From Streptomyces sp. MBT53 (GTDB taxonomy: Bacteria > Actinomycetota > Actinomycetes > Streptomycetales > Streptomycetaceae), in contig NZ_JAEQAZ010000160.1 in NCBI RefSeq assembly GCF_016654115.1, forward strand, positions 1 through 43,101: a stretch of DNA of 43,101 nt, in the 5' to 3' direction. The notes under the pieces were generated by a model that was given only the letters and a program-made list of their open reading frames with translations, made no database searches and had not been told where the DNA came from. The position numbers were made by a program, and so were the translations under genes. Shown one piece after another: positions 6,274 to 15,398 of the stretch; within the stretch, counting starts at the first letter, position 1, and every line of letters starts with the position of its first letter.

Positions 6274-8213
6274 TCGTAGAGCTCCTCTTCGGCGAGGTAC
6301 TTGACCAGCTCTTCCTTCTCGAAGAGGGCGAGCAGGTCGGCGCGGATGGGGTCGGTCGTCTCACGGGTCAGGGCGATCTGCGCCGCCACCGGGTCCGTCG
6401 CCCCCAACCCGCCTGTCGGGTCGGTGAGTTGGCAGATCAGGTTGATGCGGCGCCAGTCGCGGTTCATGCCGGGGTGGTCCTCGCGGGTGTGCCCGCCGCG
6501 CGACTCGGTGCGCTCCAGGGCGGCCCGCGCCACGCATTCGCTGACCAGCAGCATGTTGCGGAGGTCGAGCGCGAGGTGCCAGCCCGGGTTGAACTGCCGG
6601 TGGCCCTCGACTCCCGCCCGGCGGGCCCGTACTCGAAGATCCGCCAGTTTTTCCAGCGCCTGCTCCATCTCGCCCTCGCGGCGGATGATGCCGACGAGGT
6701 CGTTCATGGTCTGCTGGAGTTCCTGGTGGAGGGTGTACGGGTTCTCCGGCGGGCGCCCGTTCTCCTTGCCGGGTTCCGGCCCTTCGGCGGAGAAGGGACG
6801 CAGCGCCTCCGCTGCCGCCAAGTCGACCTCTGTGTCGTCGACCTGCGGGCGGCTGTCCGCCAGGTCGGCCGCGTGATCCGCCGCGTGCCAGCCCGCCCTG
6901 CGGCCGAACACCAGGAGATCGGAAAGGGAGTTGCCGCCCAGCCGGTTGGAGCCGTGCATGCCGCCGGCCACCTCGCCGGCCGCGAACAGCCCCGGTACCC
7001 CGCGTGCCGCCGCCGTGTCCGACTCGACCGCGATGCCGCCCATCACGTAGTGGCAGGTCGGCCCGACCTCCATCGCCTCCGCCGTGATGTCGACGTCGGC
7101 CAGCTCCTTGAACTGGTGGTACATGGAGGGGAGTCGGCGCCGGATGACCTCGGCGGGCATACGCGTCGACACGTCCAGGAAGACTCCGCCGTGCGGTGAG
7201 CCGCGGCCCGCCTTCACCTCGGAGTTGATGGCGCGGGCGACCTCGTCGCGGGGGAGCAGCTCGGGGGGACGGCGGTTGTGGTCCGGGTCCTCGTACCAGC
7301 GGTCGCCCTCGGCCTCCGACTCGGCGTACTTCTCCTTGAAGACGTCGGGGATGTAGTCGAACATGAACCGCTTGTTCTCGGAGTTGCGCAGCACCCCGCC
7401 GTCGCCGCGCACCGACTCGGTGACGAGGATGCCCTTCACGGACGGCGGCCAGACCATGCCGGTCGGGTGGAACTGCACGAACTCCATGTTGAGCAGGGGC
7501 GCGCCCGCCAGCAGTGCCAGCGCGTGGCCGTCGCCCGTGTACTCCCACGAGTTGGACGTCACCTTGAAGGACTTGCCGATGCCGCCGGTCGCGATCACCA
7601 CGGAGGGCGCTTCCAGGACCAGGAAGCGGCCCGTCTCGCGCTCGTAGGCGAAGACCCCGGAGACGCGGCTCCCGTCCTTCAACACCCTTGTGACCGTGCA
7701 CTCCTGATAGACCTTCAGACGCGACTCGTACTCGCCGGTCTCCTTGTGGTCCTCCTGCTGGAGCGACACGATCTTCTGCTGGAGCGTGCGGATCAGTTCG
7801 AGTCCCGTACGGTCGCCGACGTGGGCGAGGCGCGGGTACTCGTGGCCGCCGAAGTTGCGCTGGGAGATCCGGCCGTCCTGGGTGCGGTCGAAGAGGGCGC
7901 CCCAGGTCTCCAACTCCCAGACCCGGTCCGGGGCTTCCTTCGCGTGCAGCTCCGACATGCGCCACTGGTTGAGGAACTTGCCGCCGCGCAGGGTGTCGCG
8001 GAAGTGGACCTGCCAGTTGTCGCCGGAGTTGACGTTGCCCATCGCCGCGGCGATGCCGCCCTCGGCCATCACCGTGTGGGCCTTGCCGAACAGCGACTTG
8101 CAGATCACCGCCGTACGGGCTCCGCGCTCGCGCGCCTCGATGGCGGCCCGCAGACCGGCGCCACCGGCACCGACCACGACGACGTCCCACTCCTGTCGCT
8201 CGACCACGGACAT
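6270..8213 (-). CDS. sdhA: Succinate dehydrogenase/fumarate reductase flavoprotein subunit
   Basis: A 647-residue FAD subunit that oxidises succinate to fumarate, or the reverse. The N-terminal dinucleotide fold is VVVGAGGAGLRAAIEA. HTVMAEGGIAAAMGNV contains the region where FAD is covalently attached in this family. HPTGMVWPPS and RGDGGVLRN belong to the active-site and capping domains, and HGSNRLGGNSLSDLLVFG is the conserved FAD-binding C-terminal motif. The gene overlaps the membrane anchor stop by one base and the iron-sulfur gene by four, so it sits in a tight operon in the order anchor, flavoprotein, iron-sulfur. It is of normal length and intact. Confidence 0.96.
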   Translation of the reverse strand: MSVVERQEWDVVVVGAGGAGLRAAIEARERGARTAVICKSLFGKAHTVMAEGGIAAAMGNVNSGDNWQVHFRDTLRGGKFLNQWRMSELHAKEAPDRVWELETWGALFDRTQDGRISQRNFGGHEYPRLAHVGDRTGLELIRTLQQKIVSLQQEDHKETGEYESRLKVYQECTVTRVLKDGSRVSGVFAYERETGRFLVLEAPSVVIATGGIGKSFKVTSNSWEYTGDGHALALLAGAPLLNMEFVQFHPTGMVWPPSVKGILVTESVRGDGGVLRNSENKRFMFDYIPDVFKEKYAESEAEGDRWYEDPDHNRRPPELLPRDEVARAINSEVKAGRGSPHGGVFLDVSTRMPAEVIRRRLPSMYHQFKELADVDITAEAMEVGPTCHYVMGGIAVESDTAAARGVPGLFAAGEVAGGMHGSNRLGGNSLSDLLVFGRRAGWHAADHAADLADSRPQVDDTEVDLAAAEALRPFSAEGPEPGKENGRPPENPYTLHQELQQTMNDLVGIIRREGEMEQALEKLADLRVRARRAGVEGHRQFNPGWHLALDLRNMLLVSECVARAALERTESRGGHTREDHPGMNRDWRRINLICQLTDPTGGLGATDPVAAQIALTRETTDPIRADLLALFEKEELVKYLAEEELYE

Positions 8214-9034
8214 CAGAAGAACCTCGGATCATCGAAAGCGCCGGAGGCGACCAGGTACACGTAGAAGTCCGCGAGCGCCACGCTGATCAACGACGCCCAG
8301 GCGAGCTGCATATGACGGTTGTTCAGCTTCCCGACGAACTTCCACGCCTTGTAGCGCACGGGATGCTTGGAGAAGTGCTTGAGCTTGCCGCCGACGATGT
8401 GCCGGCAGGAGTGGCAGGAGAGCGTGTACGCCCAGATCAGCACGATGTTGGCCACGAAGACGAGGGTGCCCAGGCCCATGTGGCCCCAGTGGTAGTGCTC
8501 GTCGCGGAAGGTCAGCACGGTGTCGTAGGTGAGCGTGCCCGCCACCAGGAGGGCCGCGTAGAAGAAGTACCGGTGGACGTTCTGGAGGATGAGAGGGAAG
8601 CGGGTCTCACCCGTGTACTTCTTGTGCGGCTCGGCCACCGCGCAGGCCGGGGGAGAGGCCCAGAAGCCGCGGTAGTAGGCCTTGCGGTAGTAGTAGCAGG
8701 TCAGGCGGAAGCCGAGCGGGAAGATCAGGATGATGATGGCGGGCGAGATGCCCCACCAGCTCCCGAAGAGGTCGGCGTTCGGGCCCGCGTGCATGGTGCT
8801 GCACCGCTCGGCCAGACAGGGCGAGTAGAACGGCGAGACATAGGGCGCCGAGTAGTAGTTGCTGTCCGCGAAGGCCCGCCAGGTCGAGTAGACGACGAAG
8901 GCGAGCAGTCCGGCGGCGGTGACGGCCGGGGCCAGCCACCAGCGGTCGGTCCGCAGATGTGGGGCGTCGATGGCGGCGCGCGTACCGGTGCGTACGCCGC
9001 CGCTGTTCGGATGGGGTTCCGTACCAGTGGCCAA
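8213..9034 (-). CDS. Succinate dehydrogenase membrane anchor (Sdh1-like, single large subunit)
   Basis: A 273-residue membrane protein with about five hydrophobic helices: near residues 34-50 (LAPAVTAAGLLAFVVY), 95-110 (AIIILIFPLGFRL), 155-172 (YFFYAALLVAGTLTY), 188-208 (LGTLVFVANIVLIWAYT) and 245-263. Histidines in NVHRYFF, HWGHMG and CHSCRH are candidates for heme or quinone ligands. It replaces separate SdhC and SdhD chains. It starts the operon and its stop overlaps the flavoprotein start. The assignment rests on context and on resemblance to mycobacterial Sdh1 anchors; no symbol is given because naming varies. Confidence 0.88.
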   Translation of the reverse strand: MATGTEPHPNSGGVRTGTRAAIDAPHLRTDRWWLAPAVTAAGLLAFVVYSTWRAFADSNYYSAPYVSPFYSPCLAERCSTMHAGPNADLFGSWWGISPAIIILIFPLGFRLTCYYYRKAYYRGFWASPPACAVAEPHKKYTGETRFPLILQNVHRYFFYAALLVAGTLTYDTVLTFRDEHYHWGHMGLGTLVFVANIVLIWAYTLSCHSCRHIVGGKLKHFSKHPVRYKAWKFVGKLNNRHMQLAWASLISVALADFYVYLVASGAFDDPRFF

Positions 9035-9052
9035 CTCAGGACTCCGGTCGGT

Positions 9053-9343
9053 TCAGGGTGCGTGGCGGTCGTGGGCGCCGAGTCCTTCGTCGTCCGAGTC
9101 CGTCCACAGGGTGTTGTCGTAGGGGGTGTCGGGGATGGAGACGAGATCGGGGCGCCGGGGGCGCTCGATCCCTGGTGCGGCGTCGCGCAGCAGCGCCACG
9201 CTCTCGCGCAGCCGGTCGGCGTCGGCCTTGACCCTGCGCATCTCCAGGCCGCCGCTGCCGAATTGGTTCTCCAGCCGTCCCACCGACCTGAACAGGTCGT
9301 CGAGACAGCGCTGGACTGACGTCAGTTCGTCGTGCACGGACAT
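9053..9343 (-). CDS. Small acidic coiled-coil-like protein upstream of the sdh operon
   Basis: A 96-residue soluble protein starting MSVHDELTSVQRCLDDLF. The ATG at 9343 is preceded by GAGGT seven bases upstream, which favours it over the longer frame. Residues 5-60 form heptad-like helices (LFRSVGRLENQFGS, RVKADADRLRESVALL). The tail is acidic (DTPYDNTLWTDSDDEGL). It ends 18 nt before the sdh anchor start and is probably co-transcribed. Function is unknown; a link to the dehydrogenase is only positional. Confidence 0.75.
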   Translation of the reverse strand: MSVHDELTSVQRCLDDLFRSVGRLENQFGSGGLEMRRVKADADRLRESVALLRDAAPGIERPRRPDLVSIPDTPYDNTLWTDSDDEGLGAHDRHAP

Positions 9344-9635
9344 GACGTGACCTCGCTTCCGTGGGCGTCGGCCCTGGACGGCAACGTTCATGCGCCTGCG
9401 AGTGTTGCGCGCCACACCTGCCGGTGGGAAGCGGTGTGCACGGATTGGCCGGGGTGCGTTGGTGTGTACGGGGGCAGATTCGAACATTGCGCCGCACGGG
9501 TGGGCTTCCCGGCGCCCCTCGCCGTGTCGTCCCCTGAGGCCGAACCGTTTCCTCTTCAGTGGCCGCATAGATCTGATCAGCTCCATATACCACCAAAAGC
9601 GATCAGAAGCCCGCGGCTTACCGGAGGTAGCAGTG

Positions 9636-11819
9636 ATGTCCCACGACGGCGTCAGACTGCGCGCGGTCATGCGCTCGGTCGCCTTCCTCACCGCGGGCGC
9701 GCTCGCGGTGCCCACCCTCTCGGCGTGCAGCTCGGACGACGAGTCGGGCAAGCCGCTGGCCGGACAGGACATCGCGCCCGTCGCGCGTGACCTGGTCGCC
9801 GACGGCGGCACCCTGCGCTGGGCCGTCGACGACGTGCCCGAGACCCTCAACGCCTTCCAGTCGGACGCCGACGACGCCACCACCCGCGTCGCCCAGGCCG
9901 TCCTGCCCGCCATGTTCCGGCTCGACGCGCAGGGCCGCCCGCAGCGCGACGCCGACTACCTGGAGTCCGCGAAGGTCGTCGACACCTCGCCCAAGCAGGT
10001 CGTCCTCTACAAGCTCGACCAGCAGGCCGTGTGGAGCGACGGCCGGGAGATCGGCGCCGCCGACTTCGCCGCCCAGTGGCGCGCCCTGTCCGGCAAGGAC
10101 TCCGCGTACTGGACCGCCCGCAACGCCGGCTACGACCGCATCGAGAAGATCGAGCGGGGTGCCAACAGCCTCGAGGTCAAGGTCACCTTCAGCAGGCCCT
10201 ACGCCGACTGGAAGTCACTGTTCTCGCCGCTGTACCCCAAGGACGTCATGGGCACCCCGGACGCCTTCAACGACGGGGCGCGCCGCAAGCTGAAGGTCAC
10301 CGCCGGCGCGTTCTCGTTGCAGAAGGTCGACCGCAAGGACAAGGAGATCGTCCTCGCCCGCAACCCGCACTGGTGGGGCAGGCCCGCGAAGCTCTCCCAG
10401 ATCGTGCTGGCCGCCGTACCGCTGGACAAGCGGGCCGCCGCGCTCGCCGACGGCACGGTCGACCTCGCCGCCGTCGACCCCGCCGACGCGAGCCGGATCG
10501 CGCTCGCGGGCCGTGCCAAGGGAACCGGCACCCCGCTCCAGGGTGCGAGCGCGAGCGCCACGGACGACACGGAGAGCAAGGACGAGAACAAGGGCGAGAG
10601 CCCCAAGGAGAAGAAGCTCAGCAAGAAGGAGCGCAAGGCGCTCGCCAAGTACCTGCGCCAGCAGGACGAGTTGAGGGCCTTCACCGTCCGCCGCTCCTTC
10701 GAGCCCGCCTACACCCAGCTCGCCCTCAACGGCTCCGAGGGCCCCCTCGCCGACGAACGCGTCCGGCGCGCCGTGGCCCGCGCGCTCGACCGGGAGGCCC
10801 TCGCCAAGGTCGTCCTCACCCCGCTGGGCCTGCCCGCCGTGCCGGTCGGCAGCCACCTCGCGCTCGCCGGACAGGCCGCGTACGCCGACAACAGCGGCGC
10901 GCTCGGCGACCACGACACCGCGGAGGCGCAGGCGCTGCTCACCGACGCCGGCTGGGTGGCCGGCGGACCGGTCAAGGAGAAGGGCGAGAAGGCGGCCGGC
11001 GCCGAGGGCAGGAAGAGCAAGAAGGCCGACGACGACGCCGCCTCGGAGGGCGGCTCCGACGGCCAGTACATCGTCGGCGAGGACAACAAGGACCCGCAGG
11101 ACCACACCAAGAAGCACGGGCACGGCGACGAGGGCTCCAAGCACCTCGCCGACGGCAAGCAGTACGACGGCCGCAAGGTGAAGCAGGGCGGGGCGCCCGG
11201 CGCGTACGCCCCGAAGGGCACGGCGGCCCCGGCCGGTGCGAAGACCGGCACGCTCGCCAAGGACGGCAAGCCGCTCACCCTGCGCTTCGTGCTCCCCTCC
11301 GGCACCGGCTCGGAGTCGCTGAGCGCGGTCGCCGACAGCATCTCCCGCATGCTGGAGAAGGTCGGCATCCGCACCGAGATCACCAAGGTGTCCGACGACA
11401 GCTACTTCAAGGACCACATCGCGTCCGGCCAGTACGACCTCGCCCTCTACTCCTGGCCCGCGTCCGCCTACCCCGCCACCGACGCCCGCCCGATCTTCGC
11501 CAAGCCGGTCCCGGCCGCGGACGGCTCCCTGAACGTCGAGCAGAACTACACCCGCGTCGGCACCGACCAGGTCGACCAGCTCTTCGACCAGGCCGCCTCC
11601 ACCCTCGACGAGGACGAGTCCGCCGCCCTCGTCCGCAAGGCCGACGCCCGCATCTGGGCGGCGGCCGGCTCCATCCCCCTCTACCAGCGCCCCCAGCTCA
11701 CGGCCGCCCGCAGGACGATCGTCAACGCGGGCTCCTTCGGCTTCCAGACCCCGGTCTACGAGGACATGGGGTTCCTGAAGAAGGGGGCCCACCCCTCGGC
11801 GAGCCCGTCCAAGGGCTAG
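9636..11819 (+). CDS. Lipoprotein solute-binding protein of the oligopeptide family (SBP_bac_5), with charged inserts
   Basis: A 727-residue extracellular lipoprotein. The signal ends in a lipobox (PTLSAC, lipid on C31). The start is ATG 9636 (or GTG 9633) after a GGAGGT ribosome site. The family fold is seen in GTLRWAVDDVPETLNAF, YKLDQQAVWSDGREIGAADF and FSRPYADWKSLFSPLYP, then IRTEITKVSDDSYFKDHIASGQYDL. Two lysine/glutamate-rich stretches (about residues 306-345 and 445-518) interrupt it and account for its length, about 150 residues above family norm. No permease gene adjoins it, so it may serve one of the three importers downstream or act alone. A hairpin terminator follows. Confidence 0.9.
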   Translation: MSHDGVRLRAVMRSVAFLTAGALAVPTLSACSSDDESGKPLAGQDIAPVARDLVADGGTLRWAVDDVPETLNAFQSDADDATTRVAQAVLPAMFRLDAQGRPQRDADYLESAKVVDTSPKQVVLYKLDQQAVWSDGREIGAADFAAQWRALSGKDSAYWTARNAGYDRIEKIERGANSLEVKVTFSRPYADWKSLFSPLYPKDVMGTPDAFNDGARRKLKVTAGAFSLQKVDRKDKEIVLARNPHWWGRPAKLSQIVLAAVPLDKRAAALADGTVDLAAVDPADASRIALAGRAKGTGTPLQGASASATDDTESKDENKGESPKEKKLSKKERKALAKYLRQQDELRAFTVRRSFEPAYTQLALNGSEGPLADERVRRAVARALDREALAKVVLTPLGLPAVPVGSHLALAGQAAYADNSGALGDHDTAEAQALLTDAGWVAGGPVKEKGEKAAGAEGRKSKKADDDAASEGGSDGQYIVGEDNKDPQDHTKKHGHGDEGSKHLADGKQYDGRKVKQGGAPGAYAPKGTAAPAGAKTGTLAKDGKPLTLRFVLPSGTGSESLSAVADSISRMLEKVGIRTEITKVSDDSYFKDHIASGQYDLALYSWPASAYPATDARPIFAKPVPAADGSLNVEQNYTRVGTDQVDQLFDQAASTLDEDESAALVRKADARIWAAAGSIPLYQRPQLTAARRTIVNAGSFGFQTPVYEDMGFLKKGAHPSASPSKG

Positions 11820-11843
11820 CATCACCGCAGATGACGAGCACGG

Positions 11844-11875
11844 CCGCCGTCCCGCAGGTAGTCGCGGGGCGGCGG
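11844..11875 (+). terminator. Hairpin after the solute-binding protein gene
   Basis: CCGCCGTCCCGC (11844-11855) pairs with GCGGGGCGGCGG (11864-11875), 12 pairs with one G-U and an eight-base loop, followed by TTGT. It lies 25 nt after the stop. Confidence 0.6.
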
Positions 11876-11895
11876 TTGTCGTACGGGGGTGGGCT

Positions 11896-12501
11896 GTGCG
11901 GAGCTGGAGTGCGGCGCTGACCGCGGTGGTGCTGCTGGGCACGGCCGGCTGCGGAGCCGTGGCCACGGACGACGGCCGGGCCGCCGCCGGGGCGGCCACG
12001 ATCTGTACGCACGGGACCTACACCTGGTCCGGCATCCGGCACGTGGAACGGCTGACCGGACTGCCCGACCGGATCACCTACGCCGACGGCGGGTACCAGG
12101 GCGTCATCGAACCCGTCTCCGACACCGTCTACCGCCCGACCGTGACCCACCCGCCCGAGGGCGTCACCCCGGCCCGCGTGATCGAGGCGCTGGGCGCCCA
12201 CCTCAAGACGGAGGACCCGCTCGCCGGACCGTCCGAGACGGCCGGGCAGGAGAAGACGGACTTCTTCGACGAGCTCACCGGCCCCCGGCAGCGCTACTAC
12301 ACCTGGGAGTCGGTCGACCTGATTGAGGCCGACTTCACTTACGCCTGCGGACTGAACCAGCCGGTACACGGTCACGTGCAGACCTGGGACACCTACGGCG
12401 GCGGGTTCCTGCCCTGCTCCGAGCCCTCCGAGGGCGTCCCGGCCAGGGTCGCCGCCGTGAAGCTCTGCCCCGCCGGATCCCCGGCCGTGACGGGCGTCTG
12501 A
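11896..12501 (+). CDS. Small exported protein, probable lipoprotein
   Basis: A 201-residue protein from GTG 11896. The N-terminus is RSWSAALTAVVLLGTAGC, with a possible lipid-modified C19; the -3 residue is Thr, so the lipobox is weak. The mature part has three further pairs of well-spaced cysteines or near-cysteines (ICTHGTY, TYACGLNQP, LPCSEP, KLCPAG) that could form disulfides. No family is recognised. It stands between the binding-protein terminator and the typA promoter region, so it is probably monocistronic. Confidence 0.75.
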   Translation: MRSWSAALTAVVLLGTAGCGAVATDDGRAAAGAATICTHGTYTWSGIRHVERLTGLPDRITYADGGYQGVIEPVSDTVYRPTVTHPPEGVTPARVIEALGAHLKTEDPLAGPSETAGQEKTDFFDELTGPRQRYYTWESVDLIEADFTYACGLNQPVHGHVQTWDTYGGGFLPCSEPSEGVPARVAAVKLCPAGSPAVTGV

Positions 12502-12654
12502 CCGCTCCCGCCCCCACCCGCACTGCCCTGCGGAGGCCCCGTCCCCGTACGCCACGTACGATGGGGTAAGGCCGTGGCGTGTCCAGCCCGGCAGGGTCCG
12601 CGTAACACAGACGTACGCGCAGGCCTTCCTCACTCTCCGGGAGTACGCCGCAAT

Positions 12655-14562
12655 ATGGCCACGCGCCACGACATCCGCAACGTCGCAATCGTCGCCCACG
12701 TCGACCACGGGAAGACGACCCTCGTCGACGCCATGCTGAAGCAGGCCGGTGCCTTCGCTGCGCACGCCGCCGAATCGCTCGACGACCGCATGATGGACTC
12801 GAACGATCTGGAGCGTGAGAAGGGCATCACGATCCTGGCCAAGAACACGGCCGTGAAGTACCACCCGAAGGATGGCAGCGATGTCATCACCATCAACATC
12901 ATCGACACCCCGGGCCACGCCGACTTCGGTGGCGAGGTCGAGCGCGGTCTGTCGATGGTGGACGCGGTGGTGCTGCTCGTCGACGCCTCCGAGGGCCCGC
13001 TGCCGCAGACCCGCTTCGTGCTGCGCAAGGCGCTCCAGCAGCGCCTGCCCGTCATCCTCTGCATCAACAAGACGGACCGCCCCGACTCCCGGATCGACGA
13101 GGTCGTCAACGAGACCTACGACCTCTTCCTGGACCTCGACGCGGACGAGGAGCAGATCGAGTTCCCGATCGTCTACGCGTGTGCGCGTGACGGTGTCGCC
13201 TCGCTGACCAAGCCGGAGAACGGCACGGTCCCGCAGGACAGCGACAGCCTGGAGCCCTTCTTCTCCACGATCCTGTCCCACGTCCCGGCCCCCGAGTTCG
13301 ACGAGGCGGCCCCGCTCCAGGCGCACGTCACCAACCTGGACGCCGACAACTTCCTCGGCCGTATCGCGCTGCTCCGCGTCGAGCAGGGCGAGCTGCGCAA
13401 GGGCCAGACCGTCACGTGGATCAAGCGCGACGGCACCATGTCCAACGTGCGCATCACCGAGCTGCTGATGACCGAGGCGCTCACCCGCAAGCCGGCCGAG
13501 ATGGCGGGCCCCGGTGACATCTGCGCCGTGGCCGGTATCCCGGACATCATGATCGGCGAGACCCTCGCCGACCCGGAGAACCCGATCGCGCTGCCGCTCA
13601 TCACGGTCGACGAGCCGGCGATCTCCATGACCATCGGTACGAACACCTCGCCGCTGGTCGGCCGCGGCGGCACCGGCAAGGGCGCCTCCGCGAAGGCGGC
13701 CGTCAAGGACCGCAAGGTGACGGCCCGTCAGGTCAAGGACCGTCTGGACCGCGAGCTGATCGGTAACGTCTCGCTGCGCGTCCTCGACACCGAGCGTCCC
13801 GACGCCTGGGAGGTGCAGGGCCGCGGTGAGCTGGCGCTGGCCATCCTGGTCGAGCAGATGCGCCGTGAGGGCTTCGAGCTGACCATCGGCAAGCCGCAGG
13901 TCGTCACGCAGATCATCGACGGCAAGGTGCACGAGCCGGTCGAGCGCATGACGATCGACGTGCCCGAGGAGCACATGGGCGCGGTCACGCAGCTCATGGG
14001 CGTCCGCAAGGGTCGGATGGACAACATGTCCAACCACGGCTCGGGCTGGGTCCGTCTGGAGTTCGTCGTCCCCTCGCGCGGTCTCATCGGCTTCCGTACC
14101 GAGTTCCTCACCGGGACGCGCGGCACGGGCATCGCCCACTCCATCCACGAGGGCCACGAGCCGTGGTTCGGTGTGCTGACGACCCGTAACAACGGCTCGC
14201 TGGTCGCCGACCGCGCCGGTGCCGTCACCGCGTTCGCGATGACGAACCTCCAGGAGCGCGGTGTGCTGTTCACCGACCCCGGCACCGAGGTGTACGAGGG
14301 CATGATCGTCGGCGAGAACTCGCGCGCCGACGACATGGACGTGAACATCACCAAGGAGAAGAAGCTCACCAACATGCGCTCGGCCGCCGCCGACTCCTTC
14401 GAGGCGATCGTGCCGCCGCGCAAGCTCTCCCTGGAGCAGTCCCTGGAGTTCTGCCGCGACGACGAGTGCGTCGAGGTGACCCCGGAGGCCGTCCGCATCC
14501 GCAAGGTCGTCCTGGACCAGAAGGAGCGCGGCCGCTCCGCGAGCCGCGCCAAGCACGGCTGA
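12655..14562 (+). CDS. typA: Ribosome-associated translational GTPase TypA/BipA
   Basis: A 635-residue GTPase of the EF-G-like family that acts on ribosomes during assembly and stress. G1 is AHVDHGKT (residues 14-21), the switch I region is DLEREKGITI, G3 is DTPGHADFGGEVER and G4 is NKTDR. The C-terminal EF-G-like domains include GRGELALAILVEQMRREGFEL and the family-specific ENSRADDMDVNITKEKKLTNMR. ATG 12655 is preceded by GGGAG at about 12 nt; the longer frame from 12574 has no support. A possible -10 box TACGAT is at 12557. The gene ends in a long perfect terminator. Confidence 0.96.
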   Translation: MATRHDIRNVAIVAHVDHGKTTLVDAMLKQAGAFAAHAAESLDDRMMDSNDLEREKGITILAKNTAVKYHPKDGSDVITINIIDTPGHADFGGEVERGLSMVDAVVLLVDASEGPLPQTRFVLRKALQQRLPVILCINKTDRPDSRIDEVVNETYDLFLDLDADEEQIEFPIVYACARDGVASLTKPENGTVPQDSDSLEPFFSTILSHVPAPEFDEAAPLQAHVTNLDADNFLGRIALLRVEQGELRKGQTVTWIKRDGTMSNVRITELLMTEALTRKPAEMAGPGDICAVAGIPDIMIGETLADPENPIALPLITVDEPAISMTIGTNTSPLVGRGGTGKGASAKAAVKDRKVTARQVKDRLDRELIGNVSLRVLDTERPDAWEVQGRGELALAILVEQMRREGFELTIGKPQVVTQIIDGKVHEPVERMTIDVPEEHMGAVTQLMGVRKGRMDNMSNHGSGWVRLEFVVPSRGLIGFRTEFLTGTRGTGIAHSIHEGHEPWFGVLTTRNNGSLVADRAGAVTAFAMTNLQERGVLFTDPGTEVYEGMIVGENSRADDMDVNITKEKKLTNMRSAAADSFEAIVPPRKLSLEQSLEFCRDDECVEVTPEAVRIRKVVLDQKERGRSASRAKHG

Positions 14563-14580
14563 CGCACCGCCACGGCCCGA

Positions 14581-14621
14581 CCGAGCCCGGGCACCCCCTT
14601 GTCGGGGGTGCCCGGGCTCGG
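14581..14621 (+). terminator. Strong hairpin terminator after typA
   Basis: An 18-bp perfect stem, CCGAGCCCGGGCACCCCC with its complement at 14604-14621, around a five-base loop. It starts 18 nt after the typA stop and isolates typA from the bldK leader. Confidence 0.9.
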
Positions 14622-15026
14622 TGCGTTCGCCGCGCCCGGCGCACGCGCGCGACGGGCTACAGGGTTTTCCCTATGATTTCGCCGTGGTGACCCCCGGGCC
14701 TGTGCCCAAGGTTGTCTCTAGGTAAAGTCGTCCGAATGCGGACCGGCGTTTCCGGCCGTCCGACGCTCTTCCGGCCTGTGACGTGGAGGTTGATCCTCCG
14801 TCGCCGGAAGCAAGCGAATTTCCCCCTCCGTTCGTCCGCAATGCGGAGAGCCGTGTCCGAAAGTTGTGTAACAAGTCCGTTTCGCAGGCATCTTTCGCCA
14901 AACCCTTTGTCCGGATTTTGGAAGATGTGAGCGTCAGCTGTGACTGAATTGAGATTTAAAGACAGTGGTCGGCACCTGGCACATGGCAGATAGTTAGCCG
15001 CGTAACGCTCGGGTCAATGGGTCATC

Positions 15027-15111
15027 GCGCCGTGGGGACGGCGCCGACTCGCGAGCACCAGGGGGTGTCTGACCCTCCGTCAGGGGTGACGGGGGAAAGG
15101 CGTCAACCCCC
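15027..15111 (+). promoter_or_regulatory. Leader hairpins with alternative pairings
   Basis: GCGCCGT-GGGG-ACGGCGC forms a 7-bp hairpin (15027-15044). CCGTCA-GGGG-TGACGG forms a perfect 6-bp hairpin (15077-15092). GGGGTGACG (15083-15091) can instead pair with CGTCAACCCC (15102-15111, one bulged A), which would destroy the second hairpin. Mutually exclusive stems before an operon suggest a folding switch; this is inferred only from pairing. Confidence 0.4.
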
Positions 15112-15150
15112 TCCTGTTGGTGAACACGTGGAGTCATGAGGAGGAGCCCC

Positions 15151-15231
15151 ATGCGTGGTGTCACGAACGCCAGGTGGGACACGCCGTCCGTCAGTAGCAA
15201 CTTCGGCCGCCCATACGGAGATTGGCTCTGA
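15151..15231 (+). CDS. Possible 26-residue peptide upstream of bldK
   Basis: ATG 15151 follows GAGGAG with a good seven-base spacing and opens a frame ending TGA at 15229. The peptide starts MRGVTNARWDTPSVSS and ends NFGRPYGDWL. An in-frame ATG at 15136 would add five residues. It carries no signal peptide or membrane segment. It could be a translated leader, a signal-peptide precursor, or chance. The stop is 167 nt before bldKA. Confidence 0.35.
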   Translation: MRGVTNARWDTPSVSSNFGRPYGDWL

Positions 15232-15398
15232 GGAGTCGGCCGGCTGCCTAGTGCAGCCGCTCAACTACGCGCGTCCGGCTGCGGGATCTCCCGCCGCCCG
15301 GGACGTCTCGAACCTCTCTCCTGGAACCGACCGGCGATCGCGCACACCCTGCGCGGATCGCCCGCTCGGCACACCCACACCTGTGAAATGGGCGAACA

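Larger units (their letters stand above)
14622..15398 (+). promoter_or_regulatory. Long AT-richer leader/promoter region of the bldK operon
   Basis: This 777-nt gap has no convincing large gene. The part from about 14700 to 14990 is clearly richer in A and T than its surroundings, as expected of a promoter region. The part from 15020 to 15115 is rich in hairpins. A short frame with a good ribosome site lies at 15151-15231. bldKA itself has only a weak ribosome site. Specific regulator sites (BldD, AdpA) were looked for but not convincingly found. Confidence 0.6.

Noticed and set aside
14622..15398. BldD or AdpA sites and known riboswitch classes in the bldK leader
   Set aside because: No match good enough to report; only the hairpins are supported.
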